Assembly: GCA_963693285.1 (NCBI GenBank)
Contig: OY848928.1
Location: forward strand, 5,857,827 to 5,921,826
DNA from: Xestospongia muta
Lineage: Eukaryota; Porifera; Demospongiae; Haplosclerida; Petrosiidae
Direction of reading: 5' to 3'
Length of the DNA stretch: 64,000 nucleotides
In this document: one piece after another, positions 48,714 to 60,656 of the stretch
Numbering within the stretch: the first letter of the stretch is position 1
How the letters are laid out: each line of letters opens with the position of its first letter
Notes under the pieces: model-generated
The model's input: the letters and a program-made list of their open reading frames with translations, nothing else
Told to the model about the DNA's origin: nothing
Database searches by the model: none
Translations under genes and position numbers: made by a program

Positions 48714-49126
48714 ATGGCAAAAAGACCTAGGATTTTGACAGCAGAGGATGTAATCCATGAGCACGATGGAGATGACTATTTCCTTGAACTAGATGATCCT
48801 CAAGAGCCAGTTATGCCTGGAAGTGACGATGATTTCAGCAATTTGGAAGATATTAACGAGGATGATGAAGAGGGTAATTATATTCATATCAACAATAAAG
48901 TGATATCTGTGGTTAGTATCTACCAGTATAGCAACGTTTTTTTCTTATTTTTTTAGAAAATCCGTACCATAGTTCTATCTTACATCCATCTATCTCAGTT
49001 TGCAACCACACATCACAGCAACCAAACAATTGTTCATCACTATCCTCTACTATACAAACATCTCAATCATTAATACTTCCTTTAATTCAATCAACTATAG
49101 TTCAAACATCAACCTTTATTAATTAA
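48714..49126 (+). CDS. Acidic two-exon ORF of unknown function (open copy)
   Basis: ATG at 48714 (MAKRPRILTAEDVIHEHDGD); exon 1 ends at a GT after EDINEDDEEG, a 74-bp intron ends in a long T tract plus AG, and exon 2 stays open to TAA at 49124-49126 (ending TSTFIN). The product would be about 107 aa: acidic in the first half, Ser/Thr/Gln-rich in the second. The EPVMPGSDDDFSNLE segment recalls the acidic N-terminus of piggyBac-type transposases; no transposase domain follows. Copy A is frameshifted. It may be a piece of a larger gene or non-coding. Confidence 0.4.
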
Positions 49127-50057
49127 CGGAATTGCGCATTGCACGTAATATTGTATTTGAGACGTAAGAGAAAGTAACGTGTTTTGTATTTCACTAGTTG
49201 GCTAGCCTTCCAACGCGCTACAGCAGCCAGTGAAACTAGTCAACGAGGGTTTAGAAGTGTTCCTGCTATCTTTGGAAACAGTTTTAAGGTAAATGAGTGA
49301 GTTTTGTAAGCGTGTTGTGACACCTTTAGCGTACAAACATTAGTATATAAATATACTTTCGTCGTTGTATACTTATGTATAACAAGTATGTGTTAGTAGA
49401 TGTTGATCATATTTGCTACATTATAGCTTGTTTTAATGATGATAAAGTAAGATAACGTTCAAATGATGTTTATAAGGTTGTAAAGCAAATTTACTATTTG
49501 TCTTATGATAAAGTAGGAATCAATCTCTTTCTAGCTTCCAAGTGTGGTATAAATACTTTTTGCATTCCTAACATCTCCAGTAGGTGTATGTAAATTGTCT
49601 TCTTTTATTGTAACACAGGTTATATTTGCTCCATGTTCCTTCATCTGATAGTGTGACATTACTTGATAATGAACTTGAGGGACTGAAAAAGATAGCAAGA
49701 CTTGCAACTGTTTTAATTGCCAATAACTTTGTCCTAACTTTGAGGAAAGACATAGCAGTTCTTTCTGAAGGTATGTATTGTGATATAATATATGCATATA
49801 GCAAAATCTACTAGATATTTACAACACACTGATACAAATTTTCATTTCTTAGTCAGAGACAATAGATTATGATCAACACTTCTCATGTACATGTTTTGCT
49901 CTATTATGTTAAAAGGACATGTTTTTTAAAATTGTCCTTTTGTCTTTGCAAGAAGCAGTATAGTTTTTTTCAATAATTACGTGTATAACTTCCATCACAA
50001 CATTACCACCTAATCCCATTTCATTGCATAAGTAATCAACGTTAAAGTGTTATAAAA

Positions 50058-50412
50058 TCTGCATAGACATGTGAAAGAGCCATTATGTTGTAGCAGCCAT
50101 TTTCTGCCACAATCCACCTAACTATGTGAATCAGTTTTTCTATGCTGTCTGGAAATCCAAGCCAGACAAATAGTTCAACCAATATTGAATGATATCATAA
50201 TGCAGTGGTGGAGCCACCAATTTTATCGTGATCAGGTTTATACTATAATCCACATGTCTTTTCTTTGACGTGCCACTTGTGTTTATAAAAATAAATGTCA
50301 GCATTTTCTCTTGTATGTGCATGTTAAATATTGCATTAATTTAAAAAATTCCCTTGTTTTACTACCACATGTACATCTAAAATAATCAATTAATATTAAT
50401 TAATATTAATAT
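50058..50412. other. 355-bp insertion present only in copy B
   Basis: Copies A and C read GTGTTATAAAATTTACTGCTC straight through; copy B carries about 355 bp between ATAAAAT and TACTGCTC. The insert ends in a TTAATATTAATTAATATTAA simple stretch. No ORF of note and no clear terminal inverted repeat or target duplication was found. It could be a short nonautonomous element, or a segment lost from A and C. Confidence 0.7.
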
Positions 50413-51702
50413 TACTGCTCTTAAATGTTGAATAATTAAAAGAAAGAAAATCCCCAAACTTGATCAGTAAATTAACACGCGTAAATTGTAGTATACTGAC
50501 GTAGTGTACCTACCCACTCAGTATACTACAACTCAGACCTGTAGCATACTGAATCAGTATACTATGAAAGTACGAATCACGTGAATACATACAGGTTGCC
50601 GCCATAATGTTAAACTACACATTGCAGCTCCCAGAATCAAAGAAGGATTGAGGTCTCTCATTCTACCTTACAAGGTTGATATGTTTTTAATTCACAGGTA
50701 TTAATGGAGTAGAACATAATTATAGTTAGGTTTATATCCTAATTCCTGGATAATGAAGAGTATGTAAGAATGTTTTATATTAATTTAATCTTGTGTTTTC
50801 TCACTGTGTATCAGGATTGTAATGAGTTTGTAAAACTGGTTAGCCAAATGTCTGTGTCAGTAGGAACAGCCTGACCTCTAAACATATTTGTAAGAATCTA
50901 TTTTATTTAATATTGTTCTATTCTTTGTCAATATGTATCTCAGACTACAGTAAGACTACAGATGAGAGGTTAGTCAAACATGATGTGTACTCTTTATTTG
51001 TCAGTAAGAGTAGGTTTGTGTTTTATAGCAGTACTTTATTACATAACTGTGTCTCCTATTACCTTAATACAAGGTATACATATAAATTTTGTATTAATTT
51101 GTGTATTAATCAAGAAATATTTAAGTGCGGACTGATAGTAACAAGAGCTTTCAATAAAGCGAATGATTTACAGGTAAGACTCTTGTCAACTCATTATTGT
51201 TGTGTTGTCTCTTTCTTTATAGAATTATATGCTAGTCCTATCTGTTGGATAACAATGAAAGGTTACCAAATATTGATTAGTTATAAGCAGCTTTATACAA
51301 TATAATAGATACCAGATCACTTCCAGAGTCTTTGGTGTTATGAGTGCTGCTATCAGATATAACATGGTAACATAATGTAGAAACACACTCAATAATAGTC
51401 AGTGATGATGTGATTTCTTATTCTATGGGGAGTTTTGCTTTGTGTCTGTGTTAACTAGTGAAACAATCTGGACATTTTGTTATATTTGTGTAATGATTAC
51501 TAAAGGTACATATAGGTTATGCTGTTAAGAAAATTGAAATAACACTGTATAACATAACATTATGTTTGTTTTATCTTTTGAGTCACATACACACACATAC
51601 AGGTTAAAGACTTCATAAAGTGTAAGTTTCATATTTGTTAATAAGACTGTAAAATACTTTGGTAATTTTGTTATGTGATATGATACTGCTAAATATACAA
51701 CT

Positions 51703-54700
51703 TAGTCAGAGACAATAGATTATGATCAACACTTCTCATGTACATGCTTTGCTCTATTATGTTAAAAGGACATGTTTTTTAAAATTGTCCTTTTGTCTTT
51801 GCAAGAAGCAGTATAGTTTTTTTTCAACAATTACGTGTATAACTTCCATCACAACATTACCACCTAATCCCATTTCATTACATGAGTAATCAACGTTAAA
51901 GTGTTATAAAATTTACTGCTCTTAAATGTTGAATAAAGAAAATCCCCAAACTTGATCAGTAAATTAACACGTGTAAATTGTAGTATACTGAATCAGTATA
52001 CTATGAAAGTACGAATCACATGAATACATACAGGTTGCCGCCATAATGTTAAACTACACATTGCAGCTGCAAGAATCAAAGAAGGATTGAGGTCTCTCAT
52101 TCTACCTTACAAGGTTGATATGTTTTTAATTCACAGGTATTAATGGAGTAGAACATAATTATAGTTAGGTTTATATTCTAATTCCTGGATAATGAAGAAT
52201 ATGTAAGAATGTTTTATACTAATTTAATCTTGTGTTTTCTCACTGTGTATCAGGATTGTAATGAGTTTGTAAAACTGGTTAGCCAAATGTCTGTGTCAGT
52301 AGGAACAGCCTGACGTCTAAACATATTTGTAAGAATCCATTTTATTTAATATTGTTCTATTATTTGTCAATATGTATCTCAGACTACAGTAAGACTACAG
52401 ATGAGAGGTTAGTCAAACATGATGTGTACTCTTTATTTGTCAATAAGAATAGGTTTGTGTTTTATAGCAGTACTTTATTACATAACTGTGTCTCCTATTA
52501 CCTTGATACAAGGTATACATATAAATTCTGTATTAATTTGTGTATTAATCAAGAAGTATTTAAGTGCAGACTGATAGTAACAAGAGCTTTCAATAAAGCG
52601 AATGATTTACAGGTAAGACTCTTGTCAACTCATTATTGTTGTGTTGTCTCTTTCTTTATAGAATTATATGCTAGTCCTATCTGTTGGATAACAATGAAAG
52701 GTTACCAAATATTGATTAGTTATAAGCAGCTTTATACAATATAATAGATACCAGATCACTTCCAGAGTCTTTGGTGTTATGAGTGCTGCTATCAGATATA
52801 ACATGGTAACATAATGTAGAAACACACTCAATAATATTCAGTGATGATGTGATTTCTTATTCTATGGGGAGTTTTGCTTTGTGTCTGTGTTAACTAGTGA
52901 AACAATCTGGACATTTTGTTATATTTGTGTAATGATTACTAAAGGTACATATAGTTTATGCTGTTAGTAAAATTGAAATAACACTGTATAACATAATATC
53001 GTGTTTGTTTTATCTTTTGAGTCACGTACACACACATACAGGTTAACGACTTCATAAAGTGTAAGTTTCATATTTGTTAATAAGACTGTAATTAATACTT
53101 TGGTAATTTTGTTATGTGATATGATACTGCTAAATATACAACTGTCGAATGTACCACTCTCAAATGATATACTGTCAATATTATTGTAATGTAATGTTAG
53201 CCTATATTACATAATTATTCTCTATTCTTTTTTATATAGCATCATTGGAGTGTTGTCGTAAGTTCAGAGGTAACAATAATGTATGCTATATTTTATACTA
53301 TTTCATATTTTTTCTTCTTTTTCATTTTTTCTACAGATCTTTATGTTAGAGGTTGCTACTTCAAGACACTTATTCATCTCTCCTTCTGAGGGTACAACAT
53401 CTCTCCTTCTGAGGGTACAACATCTCTCCTTCTGAGGGTACAACATCTCTCCTTCTGAGACATCTCTCCTTCTGAGGTTACAACATCTCTCCTTCTGAGG
53501 TTACAACATCTCTCCTTCTGAGGGTACAACATTCTCCTTCTGAGGGTGCAACATCTCTCCTTCTGAGGGTACAACAGTTGTTGTTGTTGTAAGTTCAGAG
53601 GTAACAATAATGTATGCTATATTTTATAATTTTTTTAATATACTATTTCATATTGTTTTCTTCTTCATTTTTTTCTACAGATCTTTAGGTTAGAGGTTGC
53701 TGCTTCAAGACACTTATTCATCTCTCCTTCTGAGGATGCAACATCTCTCCTTCTGAGGTTGCAACATCTCTCATTCTGAGGGTACAACATCTCTCTTTCT
53801 GAGGGTACATCTCTCCTTTTGAGGGTACAACATCTCTCCTTCTGAGGGTGTAACATCTGTCCTTCTTAGGATGCAACATCTCTCCTTCTGAGGATACAAC
53901 ATCTCTCTTTCTGAGGGTACAACAGTTGTTGTCGTAAGTTCAGAGATAACAATAATGTATGCTATATTTATAATTTTTTTATATACTATTTCATATTTTT
54001 TTCTTCTTTTTCATTTTTTCTACAGACCTTTAGGTTAGAGGTCGCGGCTTCAAGACACTTATTCATCTCTTCTTCTGAGGGTACAACATTTCTCCTTCTG
54101 AGGACATCTCTCCTTCTTAGGGTACAACATCTCTCCTTCTGAGGGTACAACATCTCTCCTTCTGAGGGTACAACAGTTGTTGTAAGTTCAAAGGTAACAA
54201 TAATGTATGTTACATTTTATAATTTTTTTAATATACTATTCATATTTTTTTCTTCTTTTTCATTTTTTTCTACAGATTTTAGGTTAGAGGTCACTGCTTC
54301 AAGACATTTATTCATCTCTTCTTCTGAGGTTGCAGCATCTCTCCTTCTAAGGGTGCAACATCTCTCCTTCTGAGGGTGCAGCATCTCTCCTTCTGAGGGT
54401 ACAACTGTTGTTGTCGTAAGTTCAGAGGTAACAACTATGTATGCTATATTTTATAATTTTTTTATATACTATTTCATATTTTTTTCTTCTTTCTCATTTT
54501 TTTCTACAGATCTCTTAGGTTAGAGGTCACTGCTTCAAGACACTTATTCATCTCTCCTTCTGAGGGTACAACATCTCTCCTTCTGAGGCTGCAACATCTC
54601 TCCTTCTGAGGGTACAACATCTCTCCTTCTGAGGCTGCAACATCTCTCCTTCTGAGGGTGCAACATATCTACTTCTGAGGTTGCAGCATCTCCCTTCTGA

Positions 54701-55345
54701 GGGTGCAAGTAAGTAATGTATATTATATTAACTTGTGAGTTTATAACACATTATTATTTCTTATTTTTGTTTCTTTTTCTAGCATCATTGGAGTCCAGGA
54801 TCTAATTTTGTCATAAGTTTATAGGTAACAATAATGTATGCTATATTTTATGATTTTTATTATATACTATTTCCTATATTTTTTTTCTCATCTTTTTATC
54901 TACAGATCCTTAGGTTGGAGGTTGCTACCTCATGATGCATTCATCTATCTCTACATCAAAGGCTTTAGATTGGAAGTCGCTACCTCAAGAAGCATTCATC
55001 TATCTTTACATTGATGGTGTAAGTTCATTAGTACTTTATACAAGGTCATAAATTGTAGTTGTTGGTAGTATATCATTTGAGAGTGGTACATTCGACAGTT
55101 GTAAATTGGGTGTATTTGTAATTAAAGTAATATACAATTATATCCTCTAGAGCAAGGGACAAAGGTGCAGTATATGATCCTGGAGAAGACTGAGGAAGTC
55201 ACGAGCAACTAATTATTTTAAAAAATTATTTATTTCTACCCCATACATCCCAAGGCTATTTTGGGTTAAGCTAGACCATTAATTAAAATATGAGGTGTGG
55301 TCAAAATAAGCCAAACCCAATGTTAGTAGGTGTGTCTGTCTACTG
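51703..55345 (+). repeat. Subtelomeric duplication unit, copy C (tandem, 5'-truncated)
   Basis: Starts abruptly at the equivalent of 49850 in copy B and runs through the exon-like block (52352-52744 equals 50913-51305), the ATATGATACTGCTAAATATA segment and the end of the unit (55040-55345 equals 41840-42120). It lacks the 355-bp insert and about 55 bp of the TAGTATACTGA hairpin cluster, and contains the expanded exon-intron array at 53331-54712. Confidence 0.92.
53331..54712 (+). repeat. Higher-order repeat: amplified exon-intron unit containing a 23-bp minisatellite
   Basis: Five units, each made of TTCTACAG + AGATCTTTAGGTTAGAGG-like block + variable numbers of the 23-bp unit ACATCTCTCCTTCTGAGGGT(ACA) + a GTAAGTTCAGAGGTAACAAT block. 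Acceptors end at 53336, 53680, 54025, 54275 and 54509. Each unit thus keeps a strong acceptor and a consensus GTAAGT donor around the minisatellite. Copy A has the same splice-flanked blocks in simple form (41390-41570) without the 23-bp array. Minus-strand ORFs here are products of the repeat. Confidence 0.88.
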
Positions 55346-55614
55346 AAGCCTGATTAGTAGGTGTGGTGTTTGTAGTTAGGTTTATATTCTATAAAAATAA
55401 GGGATTAATTAAAATATTTCAGGTGTGGATGAGCCACACTTGTGGGTGTGGCAGATGGAGTTTGATGAGTGGGTGTTGTGCTAGCAGTTAGGCTTACATT
55501 TGTTGGTGTTTCTAACTAATGGGCAAGGTTATAGTGTATTTCCCATTGCTATTCTCATCCTAAAATAGTGTACTAATCAATAAACACTAATGCATTTTGC
55601 ACAAAAAAGGTTTA

Positions 55615-55790
55615 GTTAAATTCTAAACGCAGTTAAAATCTAAAGCCCTAAACCTTGATCAATAAACAGTATAGCTTTAACATATTTACAAAGAAACTCA
55701 ACTTTTCAGTTTTGTCATATCATAATTGCAATTCTCAACACTAGTCTATAATTGACTTTTATTGCAGTATGTCTAAGCAATGGCTAATGA
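55615..55790 (-). repeat. Inverted partial copy of the unit start
   Basis: The reverse complement matches 46965-47115: CAGCCATTGCATAGAC-like start, AAAGTCAATTA..AGACTA, GAGAATTACAATTATGA, GTAAATATGTTAA and GATTAAGGTTTAGGGTTTTC, diverged by substitutions and small indels. It is inverted relative to copies A-C. Confidence 0.8.
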
Positions 55791-55939
55791 ATTTTGTTTG
55801 GTTTTTTTTACTGAAATCACTTCAAATTTTTTGTGATGATAGCTATATAGATATTTGTTAAGTGACATGAGTATTACTGCTCTAAAATGTTGCATTATCC
55901 TTTTAAAAATGTGTATATAATGAATGCCTTTTGTTCTAC

Positions 55940-56225
55940 TAGTAAATGTCTTCTTTTATTGTAACACAGGTAATATTTACTCCATGTTCCTTCATCTGAT
56001 AGTGTGGCATTACTTGATAATGAAGTTGAGGGACTGAAAAAAAGCAATGAGACTTGCAACTGTTTTAATTGCCGATAACTTTGTCCTAACTTTGAGGAAA
56101 GACATAGCATACTTTCTATAAAGGTATGTATTGTGATATAATATATGCATTTGCTATTGGAAAATCTACTAGATATTTACAACATACACACTGATATACA
56201 TTTTCATTTCTTAGTCAGAGACAAT
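55940..56225 (+). repeat. Duplication unit, short copy D
   Basis: Matches 39530-39790 and 49600-49860 (TTCTTTTATTGTAACACAGG, CATGTTCCTTCATCTGATAG, CAATTTTCATTTCTTAGTCAGAG) and then diverges after AGAGACAATA. It has an insertion in the A-run after ACTGAAAAA. Confidence 0.85.
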
Positions 56226-56499
56226 AATAGTATTGTTGAAATTGATCATTGTGATTATTGTTGTTGCAACAGTGGCTATATTATAGAAAACCTCTTAACA
56301 TTCCAGTTAGGTCCTATTATAATTGTAATATTTAGCATTAATCTTTAAGTGACTTATTATAGCAGGACCTCTATGCAATGGCTGATATAATTTATATATT
56401 ACTCAGTATTGCAGTATACATAGTTAGTGGTGGAAGTCTGAGAATTGCTTCACTACTCCAGTGTGTTGAATGTGATGAGTGGTGTCCTAGCTATTTACC

Positions 56500-56810
56500 T
56501 AGATTACATGAGTATGTATAGGCTACACCTATGTAGAACCCCTACCCCATTCTATGTGTAAATGTAGTCTATCACTCTCTAGTTCATTGATTCTAAGAGT
56601 ACCCTATGACCTACCCCTACTCTATTAATATATATAGCCTACACCTACTCTGTTATTATGTAGAACCTAGCATCATTCTATATGCAAATATAGCCTACAC
56701 CTATTCTATATGGTATGTAGACTCTATGTGTATGTATAGCCTACATCTACTCTATTATTACATATAGTCTAACCCTATCTAGTACATAAAACTACCCATA
56801 TTCTATGTAT
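56500..56810. repeat. Degenerate TAGCCTACACCTACTCTATTA repeat, block 1
   Basis: Irregular units of 20-35 bp built on TAGCCTACACCTA, CTCTATTATTA and TGTAGAACC. The block resumes at 57540 after two other minisatellites. Confidence 0.75.
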
Positions 56811-56814
56811 AAAT

Positions 56815-57232
56815 ATAGCCAACCCCTATTTTGGGGACCCTTTGTGACGAAAACAATGGCCAAACCAAAGGCCAAACCAAATGGGGGACATTTAGTGATG
56901 AAAACTAAAAAAATGGTCAAACCAAAGGGAGGACCCTTTGTAACGAAAGCGTTGACCAAACTGAGGGGGGACTCTTTGTGATGAAAACGACACTCAAACC
57001 AAAAGCCTAACCAAATGGGGGACACTTAGTGATAAAAACGATAGCCAAACAAAAGAAGGGACCTTTTGTGACATAAAAAAATGGCCAAACCAAAGGGGGG
57101 ACTCTTTGTGACAAAAAAGTTGACCAAACCGAAGAGGGACCCTTTGTAATGAAAACGACACTCAAACCAAAGGCCAAACCAAAGAGGGGGAACTCTTAGT
57201 GATGAAAACAATGGCCAAACCAAAGGGGGACG
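56815..57232. repeat. Minisatellite of about 36 bp (CCAAACCAAAGGGGGACCCT)
   Basis: About eleven imperfect units of the form GGGGACCCTTTGTGACGAAA plus ACAATGGCCAAACCAAAG. Spurious minus-strand ORFs arise from it. Confidence 0.9.
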
Positions 57233-57539
57233 CTTATATTTATAGCTTATAGCTTGGAGTTAAAGCTTAGAGGTTAGAGCTCAAAGTTACAGCTTAGAGT
57301 CACAGCTTAAAGTTAGAGATTAGAGCTTATAGTTGGAGTTTATAGCTTACAGGTTAGAGTTATAGCTTATAGCTTATAGCTTATAGTTTGGAGATAGAGT
57401 TAGAGCTTATAGCTTGGAGTTAGATTTAGAGCTTATAGCTTGGAGTTAGAGTTAGAGTTTACAGCTTAAAGTTAGAGCTTAGATTTAGAGCTTACACTTA
57501 GAGTTAGAGCTTATAGTTGGAGTTAGAACTTACAGTGTA
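57233..57539. repeat. 12-bp-type repeat AGTTAGAGCTTATAGCTTGG
   Basis: Units of 6-14 bp composed of TTAGAG, CTTATAG and CTTGGAG in changing order, a hexamer-derived mosaic. The same family returns at 59557-59930. Confidence 0.9.
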
Positions 57540-58660
57540 AATGTAGCCTATTGCTATCTAGTTCATTGACTCTAAGAGTACCCTGTGACATAGACCTACT
57601 CTATTAATATATATAGCCTACACCTACTCTGTTATTATGTAGAACCACCATTCATTCTATATGCAAATATAGCCTACCCCTATTCTATATGATATGTAGA
57701 CTCTATGAGTATGTATAGCCTACACCTACTTTATTATTACATATAGCCTAACCCCATCTAGTATATAAAACTACCCACATAGCCTACCCCTATTTAGTAC
57801 ATAGAATCTACCCCTATTACACCTACCCACAATCTATTTGTAAATACAGCCTACCCCTATTTTATAGAGCCTTTACCTTTACGTAGAACCTACTCAATTA
57901 TTTCTTAGAACCTACACCTTCTCTATTACTATGTAGGACCTACCTCTTTAATTAATAACCCCTCCCTACTCTAGTATTATGCAGAGCCTACCCCCATTTG
58001 TTATTTGGTGGAGCTTAGAACTTACCTCCATCTATTTTACATAGAACTTGTATCTACTTTCATCTATTATTACATAGAACCTGCCTGCATTTATTATTGC
58101 ATACCTTTTCTATGTTTAGCCTACACTTAGTCGATTATTATTACTTAAAACCTCCCCTCCAACTGTTATTACTTAGAAGCTATCCCCATCTCTTTTATGT
58201 AGAACTACCCCTATCAATTATTACGTAGAACCTATCTCCATCTATTATTTTGTAGACCTAAACTCATACTTAGAACTACCCCAATATATTATATGTAGAA
58301 CCTTCCCTATTATGTAGAACCTACCCCCACCTATTTTTACATACAAACTTACATCTAACATACACCCATCTATTTATGTAGAACCACCCTAACTTCATTA
58401 TTACTTAGAACTAGTCCTATCTGTACCTACTCCTATCTTTTATTACATAAGACTTACCCCTACTCAATTATTACTTAGAACTACCACAATCTATCACCCT
58501 AGAACCTTCCTTTACTCTATTATAATGTAGAACTTACCCCCATCTATTATTACGTACAACCTACCACCATCTATGTATGTAGAACCTTCTGCTACTCCAT
58601 TATTTCTTAAAACTAGCCCTATTGTAGTGTTTAATAGAACCAGCTGTTATACTAGCCTAA
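57540..58660. repeat. TAGAACCTACCCC(N)ATCTATTATTA repeat, block 2
   Basis: About 35 irregular units of 25-35 bp with the core TAGAACCTACCCC and an ATCTATTATTA spacer. No coding content. Confidence 0.85.
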
Positions 58661-58905
58661 ATTAAGATAGATTTATGTTAAGTCTGATAGCCAAAAGAGG
58701 CTGTGTTTAGTTGTAGTATTAGGTAATTTTAACTTAGTTTTAGTATTAATGTAGATTTACTTTCAATATGTTTATCAGGACCAGCTGCTGTTACCATAGT
58801 CATAGTGTTAGGTTGTGATAGCCAAATTGTTCTGTTGATCCTTTAAGGCAAACAAGGTTTGGCTTTGCTGCCCTAAACCATAAGCCATTTTGTTTCCTGG
58901 TTGTG
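58661..58905. other. Non-repetitive spacer, nothing recognised
   Basis: About 245 bp between minisatellites with no ORF or motif that I recognise. Confidence 0.5.
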
Positions 58906-59480
58906 ATTAAATGTTAATGATATTCATAACTATACACTTGTGCCACACAATAGCATGAACATAGACTGCATATAAAGATAGAATCTTAATGATTTCATAA
59001 CTAGTTAGCCCCACAATAGCATGAATATAAACTGAATATAAAAGGGAGCTACTTAATGATATTCATAACTAGTTTGCCCCACAATAGCATGAACATAAAC
59101 AAAGTATAAAAGGAAGATAGTTAATGATATTCATGACTAGTTAGCCCCACAATAGCATGAACATAAACAAAGTATAAAAGGAAGATAGTTAAACTAGTTA
59201 GCCCCACAAGGGCATGAACATAGACAGAATATAAAAGGGAGCTAGTTAATGAGATTCATAGTTACCAAGCCCCACAAGGGCATGAACATAAACAAAATAT
59301 ATAAGGGAGCCAGTTAATGAGATTCATAGTGAGCCCCACAAGGGCATAAACATAAACAGAATATATAAGGGAGCTAGTTAATGATATTCATAACTGGTTA
59401 GCCCCACAATAACATGAACATAGACAGGATATAAAAGGCAGTCAGTTAATGAGTTCATGAGCCAATAATTGTGCCCCACA
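58906..59480. repeat. Minisatellite of about 70 bp (AGCCCCACAATAGCATGAAC)
   Basis: About eight units containing TTAATGATATTCATAACTAG, GCCCCACAATAGCATGAAC and ATAAACAGAATATAAAAGGG, about 60-75 bp each. Confidence 0.9.
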
Positions 59481-59556
59481 AGTGAATGAAGTGTGGTCAC
59501 GCATAAAAGCAATGGTAATTGTGTGGAATGTAGTGGGTGGGTTAATGAGGGTGGGG

Positions 59557-59930
59557 TTTAGAGTTAAAGCTTACAGCTTAGAGCTTATAACTGGAGTTAT
59601 CGTTTTAGCTTATAGTTATAGCTTATGGAGTTAGAGCTTATAGTTAGTGCTTACAGCTTATAGTTATAGCTTATAGAGTTAGAGCTTATAGCTATTTATA
59701 GCTTTTGTAGCTATTTATAACTTTTGTCTTATAGCTTATAGTTAGAGCTTATAGTTATAGCTTATAGAGTTAGACCTTATAGTTACAGCTTACAGCTTAT
59801 AAATTATAGTTATAGCTTATAGAGTTAGAGCTTATAGCTATTTATAGCTTTTGTAGCTATTTATAACTTTTGTCTTATAGCTTATAGTTAGAGCTTATAG
59901 TTAGAGCTTATGGTTATAGCTTATAGCATT
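59557..59930. repeat. AGCTTATAGTTATAGCTTAT repeat, second block
   Basis: Same hexamer-mosaic family as 57233-57539, with a longer duplicated segment (about 120 bp) containing GCTATTTATAGCTTTTGTAG at about 59690 and 59830. Confidence 0.9.
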
Positions 59931-59999
59931 TTCCTTTTGCACCAAATGGATTAGGCTTTAAGTCTTTGCATTTTGCACTGCATTACAGTTTAAGTCTTT

Positions 60000-60240
60000 G
60001 AATTTTGTAACAAAGATTGCATTATCCTTTTAAAAATATTTATATAATGCCCTTTGTTCTTCTAGTAAATGTACATGTAAATTTATACAAACTTTAAAGA
60101 ATGAAATTGCTTTAAATTTTTTTTGATGATAGCTATATATTAGTATTACTGCTCTAATATCTAGCATTATCTTTTTATAATGTTTATTTTATGCCCTTTG
60201 TTCTACTAGTAAATGTATATGTAAACTAATTAATTTTTTT
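60000..60240. repeat. Dispersed repeat GCATTATCCTTTTAAAAAT... (two copies here, one at 55885)
   Basis: The segment with GCATTATCCTTTTAAAAAT, ATGCCCTTTGTTCT and CTAGTAAATGTA occurs at about 60005-60080, again diverged at about 60165-60225, and at 55885-55950 next to copy D. Confidence 0.75.
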
Positions 60241-60656
60241 TTGTTTTTTTTACAGACTTTTAAAGAATTAAATTGCTTCAAATTTGTCATCAGACTACAA
60301 GGGCATAATTAAATATTTTAAAAATATTAATAATAATTATCAACTTTTAATTATGTATAGAGTCAATCATAATTAATTACAAAGAAATGGTGAAGTTTAG
60401 TTTTGTTTACAAAGAACTATCCTGGAATTTTTGAGCTCCTGTTAAAACTGCAATACGAAATCTTCTAAACAAATCCATAATGTGGATAAAAGATCTATCT
60501 CTATGTACAAGAGAGCTAGACTATTAAGTCTTTGTTGTGTCATTGTCCAGAGTAAGTACTTTTTAAGCCAACGAATACTAAAAAAAGTACCCAGAAGTCA
60601 TTTCCTTTCCTGAATTAGCTTACCAGGGCTATGCCCTAGTATGCCCAGGTCTAAAT

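Larger units (their letters stand above)
46740..51702 (+). repeat. Subtelomeric duplication unit, copy B
   Basis: Collinear with copy A from the tail of the permuted-papain remnant (CTACAGAAGCTAATAAAA) to ACTGCTAAATATACAACT at 51702. There the sequence jumps back to what is found at about 49850 (TTAGTCAGAGACAATAGATT), forming the tandem junction with copy C. Copy B differs from A and C by a 355-bp insertion at 50058-50412. Confidence 0.92.

Noticed and set aside
53374..53856. Minus-strand ORFs with repeated CCTLRRRDV / YPQKER units
   Set aside because: They are translations of the 23-bp minisatellite; frame changes between units and there is no start context or splice support.
53331..54712. 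CRISPR-like array
   Set aside because: Spacers are not unique; units are a minisatellite with intron-like spacers in a eukaryotic subtelomere.
56792..57223. Minus-strand ORFs rich in FVTKGPPFGL
   Set aside because: Products of the 36-bp minisatellite, not genes.
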